Positions 37,001-47,900 of a stretch of DNA of 64,000 nucleotides are shown piece by piece. The position numbers were made by a program, and so were the translations under genes. Where the stretch lies: assembly GCA_949752735.1 (NCBI GenBank), contig OX457042.1:26695400-26759399 (forward strand), written 5' to 3'. The first letter of the stretch is position 1; the number at the start of each line of letters is the position of its first letter. This DNA comes from Lumbricus terrestris (lineage: Eukaryota; Annelida; Clitellata; Crassiclitellata; Lumbricidae). The notes below the pieces were generated by a model. The model saw only the letters and a program-made list of their open reading frames with translations. It was not told the origin of the DNA and searched no databases.

Positions 37001-39566
37001 AAATGAATGTAGTTCGAATCTCCGAGCGCAAGGACGGAATATCGCAGATGACTCAAGTCCGGCGTTGCTTCCAAAAGCCACGCCACAAATTCCCTAGCAT
37101 CCGTTGGTGGAACACCTTCAAGGCAGAAAAGTAAAGTGAGATGAAAGGTTGGTGCATAAACTAATCAATGATTTCTATAGCTCCTTTGCAATTATTCATA
37201 TGGCATCAATTAAATAGGCGGAAGAACCTTAAAGGGTGTGGCACCCTACCAAATGGGCAGCTGTAGAGTGGGATCCCATGCAATAGATTCATTGAAAAAT
37301 TAGCAGGATCAAATGAGAAACACGTGAACATACTACATTTCATGCAAAACCCAAAATCTAACATTGCACTCTGACGGAACAGTCTAAATCCAATAACTGG
37401 GGTAACTAGACATCCGATTGAGGCAGAAAAGCATTTTATAACAGATTTCAAGAAATATGAATGAATAACAAAAATGAATTCATTTTTCATCCTTGAGCAC
37501 TTACCAAATGATCCACAAAGGAACTGGAAGCCTTTCTCACCTACTTACTCCACATGAACAAACAATGCCTCTTAAGAAAGTCGCCAAAGTTAAATGATTT
37601 TACTTAAAGACCGTATCTACCGTCTCCAGCAGTTGAAATAATCACGAAGAGACAAGACTCCAGAAGAAGATCGACAGAAGCAAAGTTCTTTGCATTAACT
37701 ATTCTAGGTTGCATTCGCATTTGATCGCCCTCCGACCCATGAACTTCCACCCTGCATGAAAACAAATAACGTACATTGAGCCAGATCCTACGTAAGAGAG
37801 AAAAACAAAGATTACACACCGAGTGAGGTTCTACAATCTACATCCATACATTAACACACCACTTTCATTCATAAGCAGCAAACCTGAAAACCAGTCTCCT
37901 GACTCTCAACTAGTTTTTTCCGAAGCAGGATGTATCTCTAATTAGAAGTGACCATTGATTCTTTGCACATTACGATAACAACAACAATTAAGCATTAAGT
38001 TTTCAACTCACATTGTGTCAATATATAAAGTAACATACAACAAGCTAGTATGTCACTTAATTACCTAGACATATCATATAAGTGGCAGGCCTTTTGGGAA
38101 CCTCACAAAAGCGCTGCCAATACTAGCATAAATTATGTGAAATGCCATAAGAACAGAAAGTATGCATGCTATTAAGCAAAACAGTGCACAGAAAGCTAGA
38201 ACAGACAACTAATTGAACTAATTGTGGGGCGCGGTGGTGTAGTGGTGGTATCGTTGCCTTGAAGCCGGAAGGTTCGAAGTTCGAATCCACCTCAAGTCGC
38301 CGCGTAGGGACCTTGGGCAAGTCCTTCACTCGCAATTGCTCAGCGCTTCGGCGTGAAACTCCAATGCAGTGTCCGCTCTGCAGTCGGGAAGGGGCGCTAT
38401 AACAAGTGCACATACAAACAAACAAACTGACAAACAATTGCAAACATCAACCAACATAAAAGCCTTCTTATTTCTCTCAGCATACACACCACCTACTGCA
38501 ACTGTTCTCATACCTGGTCTCAACAACTGGAACTTATTCATAATATTATCTACGTAGAACCTCCAACTAGAAACAGTGTTTGTGAATAAAATGGTGTCTA
38601 GCACTTCAATTTTAAAATATTGCTAAATCAGTTCATACAATTTACTTATAAAATCATAAAAAAGTTTTTTAAAATGAGTGCAGAAGGAAAAAAATCAAAG
38701 AAATGAAGCATGTCAGAAAATCGTTCTTAAAGGGCCTGCTGACAGTGTGTGTATTACATGTCTTGCCATTACTTGAGACTAGTGACTCTGAGAATTCTGG
38801 TAGCCTACCGATCAAACAGTTCCTTGGCCAATTCCTCACTGAAACCATACTCCGTACCATAGATGATGAGGACCTGCTTTCCAGGCTGGTTATAAGTTCT
38901 CCTGTACTTGTCACGCTTTGATTTTGCACCTGAACACAGAACAATTCTACTTTAATCCTGAAATCTTTAACCGTTTTACCGACCGAGAGTATAATTATTT
39001 CCAAATCCAATAGCATTTACTTTGGTAAAGGTTCAAACTGATGCCACTGCAATTCATCATATGAATCTATAAGCACTACATTAGATCCATTATACAGGCA
39101 GGGTTTCTCTATAGTTTTTTTAAAGAACTGCACAACTCAATGAACCATTTTTTGCCCTTCCCATCTTCCAAGGAAAATTATTCTCAATCGGATTAAAACG
39201 AACACTGAAAACCATTTTTAATTGCACAAAAATGATTTTGCAGCTGCACAAATTCATTTAGAACTGCACTTTGTGCAGAACTGCAAACTAAAAAGCCATG
39301 CGTACAGGCACAATAAATCTTACAGCTGTGCTCAGAGCTGCTCGGCACCATGATGAGACATATTATTATACATGATGGCTTCCATGAAATAAATAACTGA
39401 TTTCTTTACCAGCAGCATCTTTGGACGATGACTGTGAAGATGGACTGTCATCAACAAACGCGTCAAAAGAGTTGTCAGCATAGTCACTGCCAGCTGAGGT
39501 GAGAAGAGTGTGGACAACGTAGGCCACCAACAATGCAAGGAGTACCGCAACCAGAAACCACAGCAT
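27780..39566 (-). CDS. POR-like: Membrane-anchored NADPH diflavin reductase (P450 reductase/CysJ type)
   Basis: Twelve exons join in phase on the minus strand: 39566-39410, 38929-38809, 37751-37621, 37115-36971, 36243-36033, 35456-35360, 34580-34452, 33667-33519, 31828-31661, 30935-30701, 29523-29440 and 28075-27780. They give 640 residues; human P450 reductase has about 680. Order: membrane anchor (about 2-22), FMN domain with YGTEYGFSEELAKEL (from 76) and GDSNY (168-172), linker with RLEELGAK, FAD domain with RYYSISSSP (426-434) and GLTTTFL (459-465), and NADPH domain with GPGTGLAPFRAF (499-510) and CGDA (from 591). Ser429, Cys591 and Asp636 match the hydride-transfer residues of P450 reductase; Trp638 matches the aromatic residue that stacks on FAD. 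Electrons would pass NADPH to FAD to FMN to an acceptor at a membrane. The FMN loop differs from the usual SQTGTAE, so the acceptor is unclear. Two introns start with GC. Confidence 0.9.
28103..28295. mobile_element. hAT-type MITE, family B copy 1
   Basis: A 193-bp element (CAAGGCTTTTTTTAACG to AAAACAGCCCTG) with perfect 8-bp flanks CATCTCAG (28095-28102 and 28296-28303). It shares most of its length with 52317-52522 and, reversed, with 39099-39300. It sits in the last intron of the reductase gene, just before the 3' splice site. Confidence 0.88.
28502..28760 (-). mobile_element. Helitron-like 3' end (minus strand)
   Basis: Read on the minus strand, the hairpin CCCGGGCAACGCCGGG (28529-28514) is followed after 8 bases by CTAG (28505-28502) and a T. 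A short GC-rich hairpin, a fixed spacer, a CTRR terminus and insertion next to T are the Helitron 3' structure. The GC-rich interior (to about 28760) repeats a degenerate version of the hairpin. The 5' end was not found. Confidence 0.6.
30321..30542 (-). mobile_element. tRNA-derived SINE (minus)
   Basis: Full-length minus-strand copy: head GAGGCGCGGTGGTGTAGTGG at the right end, B box GGTTCGAATCC, and tail GGGGCGCTATAACAAGTGCA at the left. It lies in an intron of the reductase gene. A second, partial head follows directly at 30543-30640. Confidence 0.85.
30543..30640 (-). mobile_element. Partial SINE head (minus)
   Basis: Minus-strand GGGACGTGGTGATGTAGAGG with a decayed B-box region (AGTTTTAAATCTACC). 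It abuts the full copy at 30321-30542, as if one SINE had inserted beside or into another. Confidence 0.55.
30701..30935 (-). CDS. POR-like: Diflavin reductase exon with FAD/NADP-binding motifs
   Basis: Encodes DPGTVCVTAAVLRYQTLGKD through NPSFRLPEDPALPTVMIGPG and TGLAPFRAFIQER. GLTTTFL is the FAD diphosphate loop and GPGTGLAPFRAF the NADP ribose-binding loop of the family. NPSFRLPEDP is closer to bacterial CysJ and P450 reductase than to methionine synthase reductase. The donor CGAA|gtaaga is strong. Confidence 0.93.
31140..31310. repeat. ATGTATGT-type low-complexity stretch
   Basis: Short repeats of GTATGTA, TACATA and ATGCATG in the intron between reductase exons at 30935 and 31661. Confidence 0.6.
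31310..31504 (-). mobile_element. Degenerate tRNA-derived SINE (minus)
   Basis: Same layout as the copy at 30321-30542 (tail at the left with AGCACCCCTTCAAG, head at the right), but the B-box region reads GGTTAGAATTC and many positions have drifted. Confidence 0.65.
32450..32924 (+). mobile_element. Helitron-like element, 3' end (plus strand)
   Basis: CCCGGGCAACGCCGGG (32897-32912) forms a hairpin, followed after 8 bases by CTAG (32921-32924) and then T. This is the same 3' structure as at 28502, in opposite orientation. The left limit given is a guess; no 5' TC terminus could be fixed. Confidence 0.55.
33030..33240 (+). mobile_element. Possible second SINE-like sequence
   Basis: Contains GGTTCGATACCC at about 33087, a B-box-like sequence. 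An A-box-like stretch about 45 bp upstream is weak. No other copy is in the window, so this stays tentative. Confidence 0.25.
33835..34250 (+). repeat. Interspersed repeat split by a SINE
   Basis: Left part (33835-33932) and right part (34166-34250) together match, at reduced identity, the uninterrupted sequence at 53345-53530. Shared blocks include GTTGGTAAACT, CGCCTTGCATGGC, CCGACA, then GTGATCATCCGTTCATTA and CATTGTGTGAG. The SINE at 33933-34165 fills the gap. Confidence 0.75.
33933..34165 (+). mobile_element. tRNA-derived SINE, inserted in another repeat
   Basis: Head GGGGCGCGGGGGTGTAGTGG, B box GGTTCAAATCC, tail GGGGCGCTATAACAAATGCA and a short CAAACAAACAA end. It lies in a reductase intron. 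The related empty site at 53345-53530 confirms the borders. Confidence 0.88.
34665..34845. repeat. ACT/ACC triplet-rich tract
   Basis: About 180 bp of imperfect ACT, ACC and TAC triplets in a reductase intron, about 85 bp upstream of the exon at 34580 in transcript orientation. Confidence 0.75.
35568..35652. repeat. 16-bp tandem repeat (unit GAATCGAGTATTAACT)
   Basis: GAATCG recurs at 35595, 35611, 35627 and 35643, an exact 16-bp period, plus a diverged leading unit. Intronic. Confidence 0.8.
36540..36620 (-). mobile_element. SINE head fragment (minus)
   Basis: Minus-strand GGGACTCGGTGGTGTAGTAC followed by AGGTTCAAATCCACCTCAAG. These match the head and B-box region of the SINE family; the rest is missing. 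Confidence 0.55.
38226..38428 (+). mobile_element. tRNA-derived SINE
   Basis: Head GGGGCGCGGTGGTGTAGTGG, B box GTTCGAATCC, and tail GGGGCGCTATAACAAGTGCA followed by CAAA units. It lies in the intron between the reductase exons at 38809 and 37751. It lacks the GAGCGCCTCTGAGTAG segment present in other copies, a short internal deletion. Confidence 0.88.
38809..38929 (-). CDS. POR-like: Diflavin reductase exon with FMN-phosphate loop
   Basis: Encodes GAKSKRDKYRRTYNQPGKQ then VLIIYGTEYGFSEELAKELF. The strand VLIIYG followed by a loop and an acidic helix is the start of a flavodoxin-like FMN domain. The usual loop is S/T-Q-T-G-T-A-E; here it is TEYGFSE, with the Gly and Glu kept. The exon is in phase with its neighbours on both sides. 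Confidence 0.92.
39099..39300 (-). mobile_element. hAT-type MITE, family B copy 2 (reverse, diverged)
   Basis: Reverse-oriented and diverged copy of 52317-52522; the right end reads AAAAAGCCATG and the left CAGGGTTTCTC. The flanks share TACAGG (6 of 8). It lies in the first intron of the reductase gene. Confidence 0.7.
39410..39566 (-). CDS. POR-like: Diflavin reductase first coding exon (signal-anchor)
   Basis: The first ATG after an in-frame TGA (39602-39600) is at 39566-39564. It encodes MLWFLVAVLLALLVAYVVHTLL, one hydrophobic segment. An acidic/Ser-rich hinge (DNSFDAFVDDSPSSQSSSKD) follows. An N-terminal anchor with a flexible hinge before the FMN domain is the layout of microsomal P450 reductase. 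The donor GCTG|gtaaag leaves phase 1, completed by the next exon. Confidence 0.88.
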
Positions 39567-41337
39567 CTTCAGACACTTGATGTCCACACAGCTGCTGTCT
39601 CACAATTAACAACACACAAACTATTGCAAATAACCATTGCAATTAGGGCATACCTACACAGACAAATAGGTCTTAAAGTGTATTGTTGCACTATATTAAA
39701 CACAAAGCCTGAAATCAAACATGTAGGGAATATATTAAAAAATACATATAAAAACCTGTTCACATATCATCAGGAGATTTTTATTTACTTAATCAAATTA
39801 TTCTTTACAGCTAAAATCAATGTTGTTAGTTTGCAATTGGAACCAACATCGAAGGGATATGAAGCTGCAACCTGCCAGCCAATTAGAGATCATCTTTCTA
39901 ATGCATCACAGGCAATGTACATAAAAATCTATCCTGGTACTAGGCAGTGCAATTTTGAAGAGACGATTTTTCAGTCGTAATCCCCATATCTCAACATTAG
40001 TCCCAGGTATATAATCGTCCAAAGTTTGTCTAAGTATATATTACACCAACCACAAAGATCTTCATTAGAACACATTTAATTTAGTTCACAAGTTCTCTTC
40101 ATCATTCAATTAATTCTTTTTTCGCTACAACAGCCGTCGGCAAACCAAATTGGGATGACCTGGTGACTGTGGTAAGCATACCCTGCAAAAGCCCCGGATA
40201 CAGCCACAAGCATAGTCTAGGTAAATGACCTAATTTTCGTCGGCCCGATATCAGTCCCCTCTATATAAGTCCCCGATTTGCGAAACCTAAAGAATGTAGT
40301 ACCCTAGGCCTGCCAAACAATAAAGTAATCTAAAGTGAGTTTTGTTTTAATAGGAAACTTCACAACCACTACGTACCCGTATTTAGATGTTCAGCTTTCA
40401 GACGCATTGATGCGGAACCCTTGACAGCGGCCACCGCCAAATTAATTGAATATTCAACGTGCAAGATCTATGCTTAAACTCTGGTCACCCACATAATTAA
40501 TTTTACTAACTCTGTATAAACTTCTCCTCGTGAATGTAAGATAAATTTAAATAAGTTACTTTAGGCATGCAGGCCAAGCTTTGCAGCCTTTCATGTCCTG
40601 CCGTGTAACAACAGATGACCCCCGCAGCTACTTTATTACACGACCTAATTCCGTTAACGACGTCTTCTGATTGGCTGATGGCTACTTGACCCAAAAATTA
40701 TGATGCATACATTTATTCCAGAAAAATGAAGGTGGCAGACACCCCGACATATTACATGGAAGAATAAATAAATGAAAAAAGGACTAAACTAATAGTTTCT
40801 GCAAAATTCAAGGTCGGGAGCATGGAAAAATTATTTACGGGTTCCTATAGAGCCAACACGGCAAACAGCCCTAAAAAGTAGGCCTACTCGAGAGATGAAA
40901 TTAAAGTCGTCTTTCGCTAGGATGCTTTCCCCGCGTTTGCAGACAGTTTAGTAAAGCACATACTTACTTACAATGTGAAAAATAAATATAAGCAAGCAAG
41001 AAACAAGTTGTAGCATTCAGTAATAAACGCAATCGTTGCGCCATATAATATCGCCACTCGCCAGAAACACAGAGGATGGATTTAGTGCAATAACTCTATG
41101 AACTTATTGGAAGGTAGGAAACTTTGTGTATAGTAATGTAATTTCGTTCTTTTTCTATGTAATTGAAATTTAATATATTGATATAAATGCGAAGTAGTAG
41201 CATAATTTCTCTTGCGATTTTCAAACGCATCGTACTAAATGGCATCGATACTTGAAGATTTTGAGTTGACCGACATGCCCTTATTATGTCGTGCAGACGG
41301 TTCGCGAGCTAACCCACAGAATAGGTTGTAGGCCTAC

Positions 41338-41440
41338 ATATGTATGAGCACTTGTTATGTATGAGCACTTGTTACAGCGCCCCCTTAAAGATTGCTACTC
41401 AGCGGCCGTCCCGACTACAGCGCGGACACTTAATCTGAGT
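41338..41440 (-). mobile_element. SINE 3' fragment (minus)
   Basis: Minus-strand TCCGCGCTGTAGTCGGGACG, then a decayed GAGTAGC, then TAACAAGTGCTCATAC, matching the 3' half of the SINE family. The head is absent. A short duplicate of TATGAGCACTTGTTA precedes it. Confidence 0.6.
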
Positions 41441-41790
41441 TTCCTTATATAATGGGCGATAATAAGTTCTATTTATTAAATTTAGCGTGTAGTTTATAGT
41501 TTATCACGCTACTTTCAGAATTTTGTGAAACCAAGCATTTAGCGATGTGCGTGTATTATATTAACAGCAACGTAATCTTACCTAGCGAACCGTCTTGAGC
41601 CAAGGGGCAATGTTTCTATGCAAACAATTTATGTAGGGACTGGGTGGCCCTCTATTGGATAATGGACAATGAAAATGGCTATCTGACATATACTACCAGA
41701 AAATGATGTTTGGCAGCTCAATCGAGAATAGATTTTGTTGATCAGTTCGACCATGTTACATCCCCTTTTGATCTGGAGCATTTCAAATGA

Positions 41791-41936
41791 GTTTTGATAG
41801 AAACTAGAAATTAACAACTTGTGTTAATTGAAAACGACGATTCATTAACACAGTATAATTTAAGTTTTGATAGAAACTAGAAATTAACAACTTGTGTTAA
41901 TTGAAAACGACGATTCATTAACACAGTATAATTTAA
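41791..41936. repeat. 73-bp direct duplication
   Basis: GTTTTGATAGAAACTAGAAA and the following 53 bases are repeated head-to-tail (41791-41863 and 41864-41936), essentially identical. The second copy ends about 50 bp before the MRPS11 acceptor. Confidence 0.92.
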
Positions 41937-41994
41937 CAGAAATTAATATGTTGATCAATTCAAATAGTTATGTCATGTTTATTTGCAGGTTGCA

Positions 41995-44900
41995 ATGGCT
42001 GTTAGAAGTATTGCTAGAATGACTTGTCTTACTTCACGCGGTTTGAGTCTTTTGAGATGCTCGGCTCAGCCGTCATTAATGAATCGGATAAGTTTTGCTT
42101 TCAGCCGTAAGTTGAACTCTTGCTTGAGTAGGATTTTTATGAACCATTTTTAAATGATTTTTTTGCTTTTCTTCTGAATGTTACAGCTAAAAAACTGACG
42201 TGGGTTTCTGTTGTTTTAAAGTAGCTTTCATGTTCTTTGCATATATTTATTGCTTCTGGTTTGTTTTCTTATAAAGGATTGGAGATATCTGCATTTCATA
42301 CGCATCGATCACTCTGTGTTCTGGATAAAGAAGTGAAAGATAAGAGTTCTCTTGTGAAGATGGCCATGGCCGAGAAACAGGAAGCAGACTTTGTGAATGA
42401 AGACGATGTTGATCTTTCTGGATTAACAGAGTATGTTCTATGTTTATTCATTCTGACCTTCGAATATAATGTGTTAATGCTTTTGAGGATGGGAGATTTT
42501 GCTGCACTGTCTCTGACATACACAGTTGGTCAGTGGTCAGTGAGTTTTGTTGAAAGAACAATCACATTCAGGGGCTTTAAAGGCATTGTATAATTATTAA
42601 ATGTTGTGAGACTTCAAGTCCAATGTTGTAGCTCCCTCTGCTCTACTGAGTGGAGTTTGCTCCACATCCATTTTGCCCATGCAACAACTATGCAGAACCA
42701 TGCCGTCTTTGCCTCTTGGTCTGGATTGGGCTACCTTTGGTGCTGCGTTTGCTTGCTGCTCAAGATCCACTCCGATACTTTCTACTCTTACCTCCAAACT
42801 GTCCTTTTTAGCCTTGTTGGGTTTTGGGGGCAATTTTGAGTGGTTGTCTTGAAGGGATGCTATGTTAATCATTGTTATGAGGTCATATTCAGTTTATTTC
42901 TTGCCTTTATAATACACTTTTTTGCACAGTTTGTTAACTTGTCAGTTTTCAACCACCGTTATAGAAGCCTGTAAGAGCCTGGATCTGTGACTTTTAGGAT
43001 CATTTGTTCGGAATGCAGATGATGCCATGACAACCAACGTTGCATTGTCTGTTTTGCATATCAGAATTAAACGTTTTTCCATGTCTTTATAAATTCCAGA
43101 GCTGGCATAACAATTCCAACATTGGAGACGCATGCCATGATCATTGACGGTGTACGTTACGATGAACTGCCGATTATACACATACAGTCATCGCCGAACA
43201 ATACCATTATGACGGTCACCGACTACACAGGTGCAAAAGAATAATTAATTAAGTAATTAATTACCAAGTTAGTTTTTAATTAACTTTTTCCGCTGAAGTG
43301 AATGTAATCTATTGTAGCGTATTAAATCGCTATTATCTATCAAACTAACTTGTCTAGTATTAAGAATTAATTATAAGTAGAAGTTAAGATAGACAATGTA
43401 GTGGCGTTGATTTAGTTAGTTAATTAATTGGCGTTGCTAGAAGAATTAATATTTAGTAATATGATCAGCAAACGAAAACACATACGCGCTAAATAAAGAC
43501 AGCGAGGCTGATGGACGTTGGTCGCTAATGGCAACTATATCAACACACGTAACGTAATGGCGCGCAAACGGATTAAAACGCACGTCATCGACAGAAACGG
43601 ATAAATCTGGGATTTCTGCAATTTGAGGTTGATAGAGAAGGGTCATTTGTTGTGTCAAATGAACTCTTAAGTAAAATTAACCGCAGAATGAACAGTTTGG
43701 TGCATCTTCGACGTTGGGAAGAAGTGTAGCCAGTAGACGTTGAGTTTTTCGGGACAGTTTTGTGTTCGAGGCAAAGTCTGAGCCTGTAATAAACTATCGT
43801 CATTCGTTGGTGGAGAGTTTGATCGTTGATTTTGAATTTTGCGAACGTTAGAGAGTCGCTGGAGATAATCACACGGTTGATTAGTGTTGTTATGATCACT
43901 TGGTTGATTATATGGTTGATGTGTACACTGGCATTATGACACATCTCATCTATTGAAGTAAGAAGACTGGTGTTGGCGAATATTATATATACATCTTGGA
44001 ATTCCGTGGTTCGGCCTGGACTGCGAAACTTCATTGGTGTATATAATTCCTCATCTACTTCGAAAGACACTTGGTTGTCAGAATACGAGAATCGAACTAC
44101 GACGGTTTACAGTTAATTGGCAGACGATGAACTAGAAAAGAATATCTACACTCAAGTGAAGATAAGAATTAAATAATCTAGTAGATAATCAACGCCAATA
44201 AGTAAATAGGAACACTGCGTAATTGTATTGTTTATTTAACAGTTTTCAATTATATTATACATTTATAAAGAATTGGTTTCTCTTTGAACTGCCTATTTAA
44301 ATGCAGTACATTTTCAATACCTGCTAAAATAAGCTTATAAGACGGATTAACGTTACACTATCGGAGCCAAATGTTACCAAAAGAGTCTTTTTGACATTTC
44401 TGGTTTATATCGGTATGAAGGAAAGATTTGGATCTGAATTTATTTATTTATTTTATTTGTTTATGTATGAAGACTGGTGTCCCAGTCTGAATATAATTTG
44501 TATACTACACGGAGAGCATTTGTATACTATTTGGAGAGTATTTCATTAGGGTCATTCCACGTCAAATCAACCAGGGGTGTACATCACACCCCTTTGGATT
44601 TTTCTGAAAATTTTTGTACAAAAACTACATGCAATGTAAGGAATAACAGTGAAAATTTGAGCAGAATATCTCAAAATTTGACCGAGATATTAATTTTTGA
44701 AGTTAATGACCAAAAAACGAACAGCGAGAAAACGGCATGATCCACCAAGTTTAGACTGTTATATCTCGGCCATGAAATGAGCAAGAGGGCTGAAATATTT
44801 TTTGTATAATCAGTTTTTTGTGCTCTTTCCAAATATGCAAGAACCAGGATGGAGTTATTTTTGGTTTTTAATTTAAAAAAATACTAAATATCGCACAGAC

Positions 44901-47900
44901 GCCAATTCTCACTCAAGTTGTGGACATCATGTCAGCAGGCAGGAATGAGATGTAATAAAACTGGTACTGGTTTTATATTGAGGCGCATTGGTGCTCATCA
45001 GACAAATAGTCAGTACCTGATTAGTTTCGACATTGGTGTGTTTTCCAAGGACGTTTTCCTAGCCGTGATCGTGAAAATGGAGTCCAAAGATCGTCAAAAA
45101 AGTGACAATGTGTATCTTTTGAAATTGATGAAAATTTGCACATATATTGAGGACATGCAGATCCTTCATTGGTGCAAAATTCAGGATGGTGTTCAGCTCC
45201 GTTTCTGGAAAATTATTTTTTGAAGTCGACCAATATTACTGTGTCGCGAGCAAATGGCACGATCCACAATGTTTGGACTGCCATATCTAGACCAGGAAAT
45301 GAACCAGAGGATTGATAATGTTGTCATGTAATCACTTTCTTGTGCTCTTTCCAGTTATGTAAGAATCTTGGTTGTACTTCTTGTGATTTTTAATTTATAA
45401 GTTTGTAAATGTTGCGCAAATGCCAATTTACATTTATTCTGACATGAAATTGGAATGATCCACAATGTTTGGACTGTCGTATACAGGCCAGGAAATGAAC
45501 CAGAGGACTGATATTGTTGTCCTGTAATCAGTTTCTTATGCTCTTTACACTTATGTAAGAATCTTGGTTGTATTCCCTCTGAGTTTTAGCTTACCAGTTT
45601 GTAAATATTGCACAAATGCCAATTTACATTTATTCGGGCATGAAAACTGCATGATCCACAATGTTTGGACTGTCGTATACAGGTCATGAAATGTACCAGA
45701 GGACTGATATTGTTGTCCTGTAATCAGTTTCTTATGCTCTTTCCATTGATGTAAGAATACTGGTTGTATTCCCTGTGATTTTTAGCTTACAAGTTTGTAA
45801 ATATTGCACAAATGCCAATTTATATTTATTCGGACATGAAAACTGCATGATCCACAACGTTTGGACTGTCATATCTAGGCCTGGAAATGAACAAGAGGAC
45901 TTATATTGTTGTCATGTAATCAGTTTCTTGTGCTCTTTCCAGGTATGTAAGAATGTTGGTTGCATTTCTTGTGATTTTTAATTTATAATTTTGTAAATAT
46001 TGCACAGCTGCCAATTTACCATAAATTTATTCGGGCATGCATAATTGTATATATCTCTGATATATCCTCTTTTATATGATGATGACTCACTGAGATAGCT
46101 AGATATCCTCCAAATAATTTTTAATTTAATCTATTACCATAATTAACATTTTGTGAAATGGAAAATTGTGAGTCATTATCATATGAAAGTGTATCTAAAA
46201 TATACAATTGTATGCAAATTGGCATTTGCGCAAATTTTTTCAAATTCATAAATTAAAACTTACAAGAAATGCAACCAACATTCTTACATACCCGGAAAGA
46301 GCACAAGAAACTGATTACATAACAACAATATAAGTCCTCTTGTTCTTTTCCAGGCCTAGATATGACAGTCCAAACATTGTGGATCATGCAGTTTTCATGT
46401 CCGAATAAATATAAATTGGCATTTGTGCAATATTTACAAACTTGTAAGCTAAAAATCACAGGGAATACAACCAGTATTCTTACATCAATGGAAAGAGCAT
46501 AAGAAACTGATTACAGGACAACAATATCAGTCCTCTGGTACATTTCATGACCTGTATACGACAGTCCAAACATTGTGAATCATGCAATTTTCATGCCCGA
46601 ATAAATGTAAATTGGCATTTGTGCAATATTTGCAAACTTGTAAGCTAAAACTCAGAGGGAATACAACCAAGATTCTTACATAAGTGGAAAGAGCAAAAGA
46701 AGCTGATTACAGCACAACAATATCAGTCCTCTGGTTCATTTCCTGGCCTGTATACGACAGTCCAAACATTGTGGATCATTCCAATTTCATGTCAGAATAA
46801 ATGTAAATTGGCATTTGCGCAACATTTACAAACTTATAAATTAAAAATCACAAGAAGTACAACCAAGATTCTTACATAACTGGAAAGAGCACAAGAAAGT
46901 GATTACATGACAACATTATCAATCCTCTGGTTCATTTCCTGGTCGAGATATGGCAGTCCAAACATTGTGGATCGTGCCATTTGCTCGCGACACAGTAATA
47001 TTGGTCGACTTCAAAAAATAATTTTCCAGAAACGGAGCTGAACACCATCCTGAATTTTGCACCAATGAAGGATCTGCATGTCCTCAATATATGTGCAAAT
47101 TTTCATCAATTTCAAAAGATACACATTGTCACTTTTTTGACGATCTTTGGACTCCATTTTCACGATCACGGCTAGGAAAACGTCCTTGGAAAACACACCA
47201 ATGTCGAAACTAATCAGGTACTGACTATTTGTCTGATGAGCACCAATGCGCCTCAATATAAAACCAGTACCAGTTTTATTACATCTCATTCCTGCCTGCT
47301 GACATGATGTCCACAACTTGAGTGAGAATTGGCGTCTGTGCGATATTTAGTATTTTTTTAAATTAAAAACCAAAAATAACTCCATCCTGGTTCTTGCATA
47401 TTTGGAAAGAGCACAAAAAACTGATTATACAAAAAATATTTCAGCCCTCTTGCTCGTTTCATGGCCGAGATATAACAGTCTAAACTTGGTGGATCATGCC
47501 ATTTTCTCGCTGTTCGTTTTTTGGTCATTAACTTCAAAAATTAATATCTCGGTCAAATTTTGAGATATTCTGCTCAAATTTTCACTGTTATTCCTTATAT
47601 TGCATGTAGTTTTTGTACAAAAATTTCAGAAAAATCCAAAGGGGTGTGATGGCAAATTGCCACTTTGCTGGTTGATTTGACATGGAATGACCCATTAACG
47701 AGGAAGCACTAGCAGCTATCAAATATATTCGCTTATTTTAAATCAGGCTGACAAGCGCCATTGCAGTTACAGGATATTGAAGTCAAATAAGTTAAGTCCT
47801 GTCAAGTAATGTTTAGGATTATATTTGAGAGCACTCCTGTAGAGTGCCATAGGTATGTACCTCTTTGAAAACAATGCGGTTCAACATTTACACTTTGACG

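Larger units (their letters stand above)
39567..41994. promoter_or_regulatory. Divergent intergenic region between the reductase and MRPS11
   Basis: The two genes start head-to-head about 2.4 kb apart. The MRPS11 ATG follows an acceptor (41988), so its transcription start and a 5' non-coding exon lie upstream, probably between about 40900 and 41900. No TATA box or other element is convincing. A SINE fragment (41338-41440) and a 73-bp tandem duplication (41791-41936) are the only recognisable pieces. Confidence 0.45.

Noticed and set aside
27780..39566. Methionine synthase reductase as identity of the diflavin reductase
   Set aside because: MTRR has a long hinge and PFIGF-type NADP loop and lacks a membrane anchor; this protein has an anchor, a short linker and APFRAF.
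42597..42872. 91-codon minus-strand frame in the MRPS11 intron
   Set aside because: It looks like a fragment of an interspersed repeat, but no known protein could be recognised, so nothing is claimed.
43585..44070. 161-codon minus-strand frame in the MRPS11 intron
   Set aside because: No domain, AT-rich composition, antisense to an expressed gene and no start or splice context; probably chance.
44918..47316. A 101-codon frame found identically on both strands
   Set aside because: It is duplicated by the foldback arms, has no recognised domain and lies in an intron; treated as part of the repeat.
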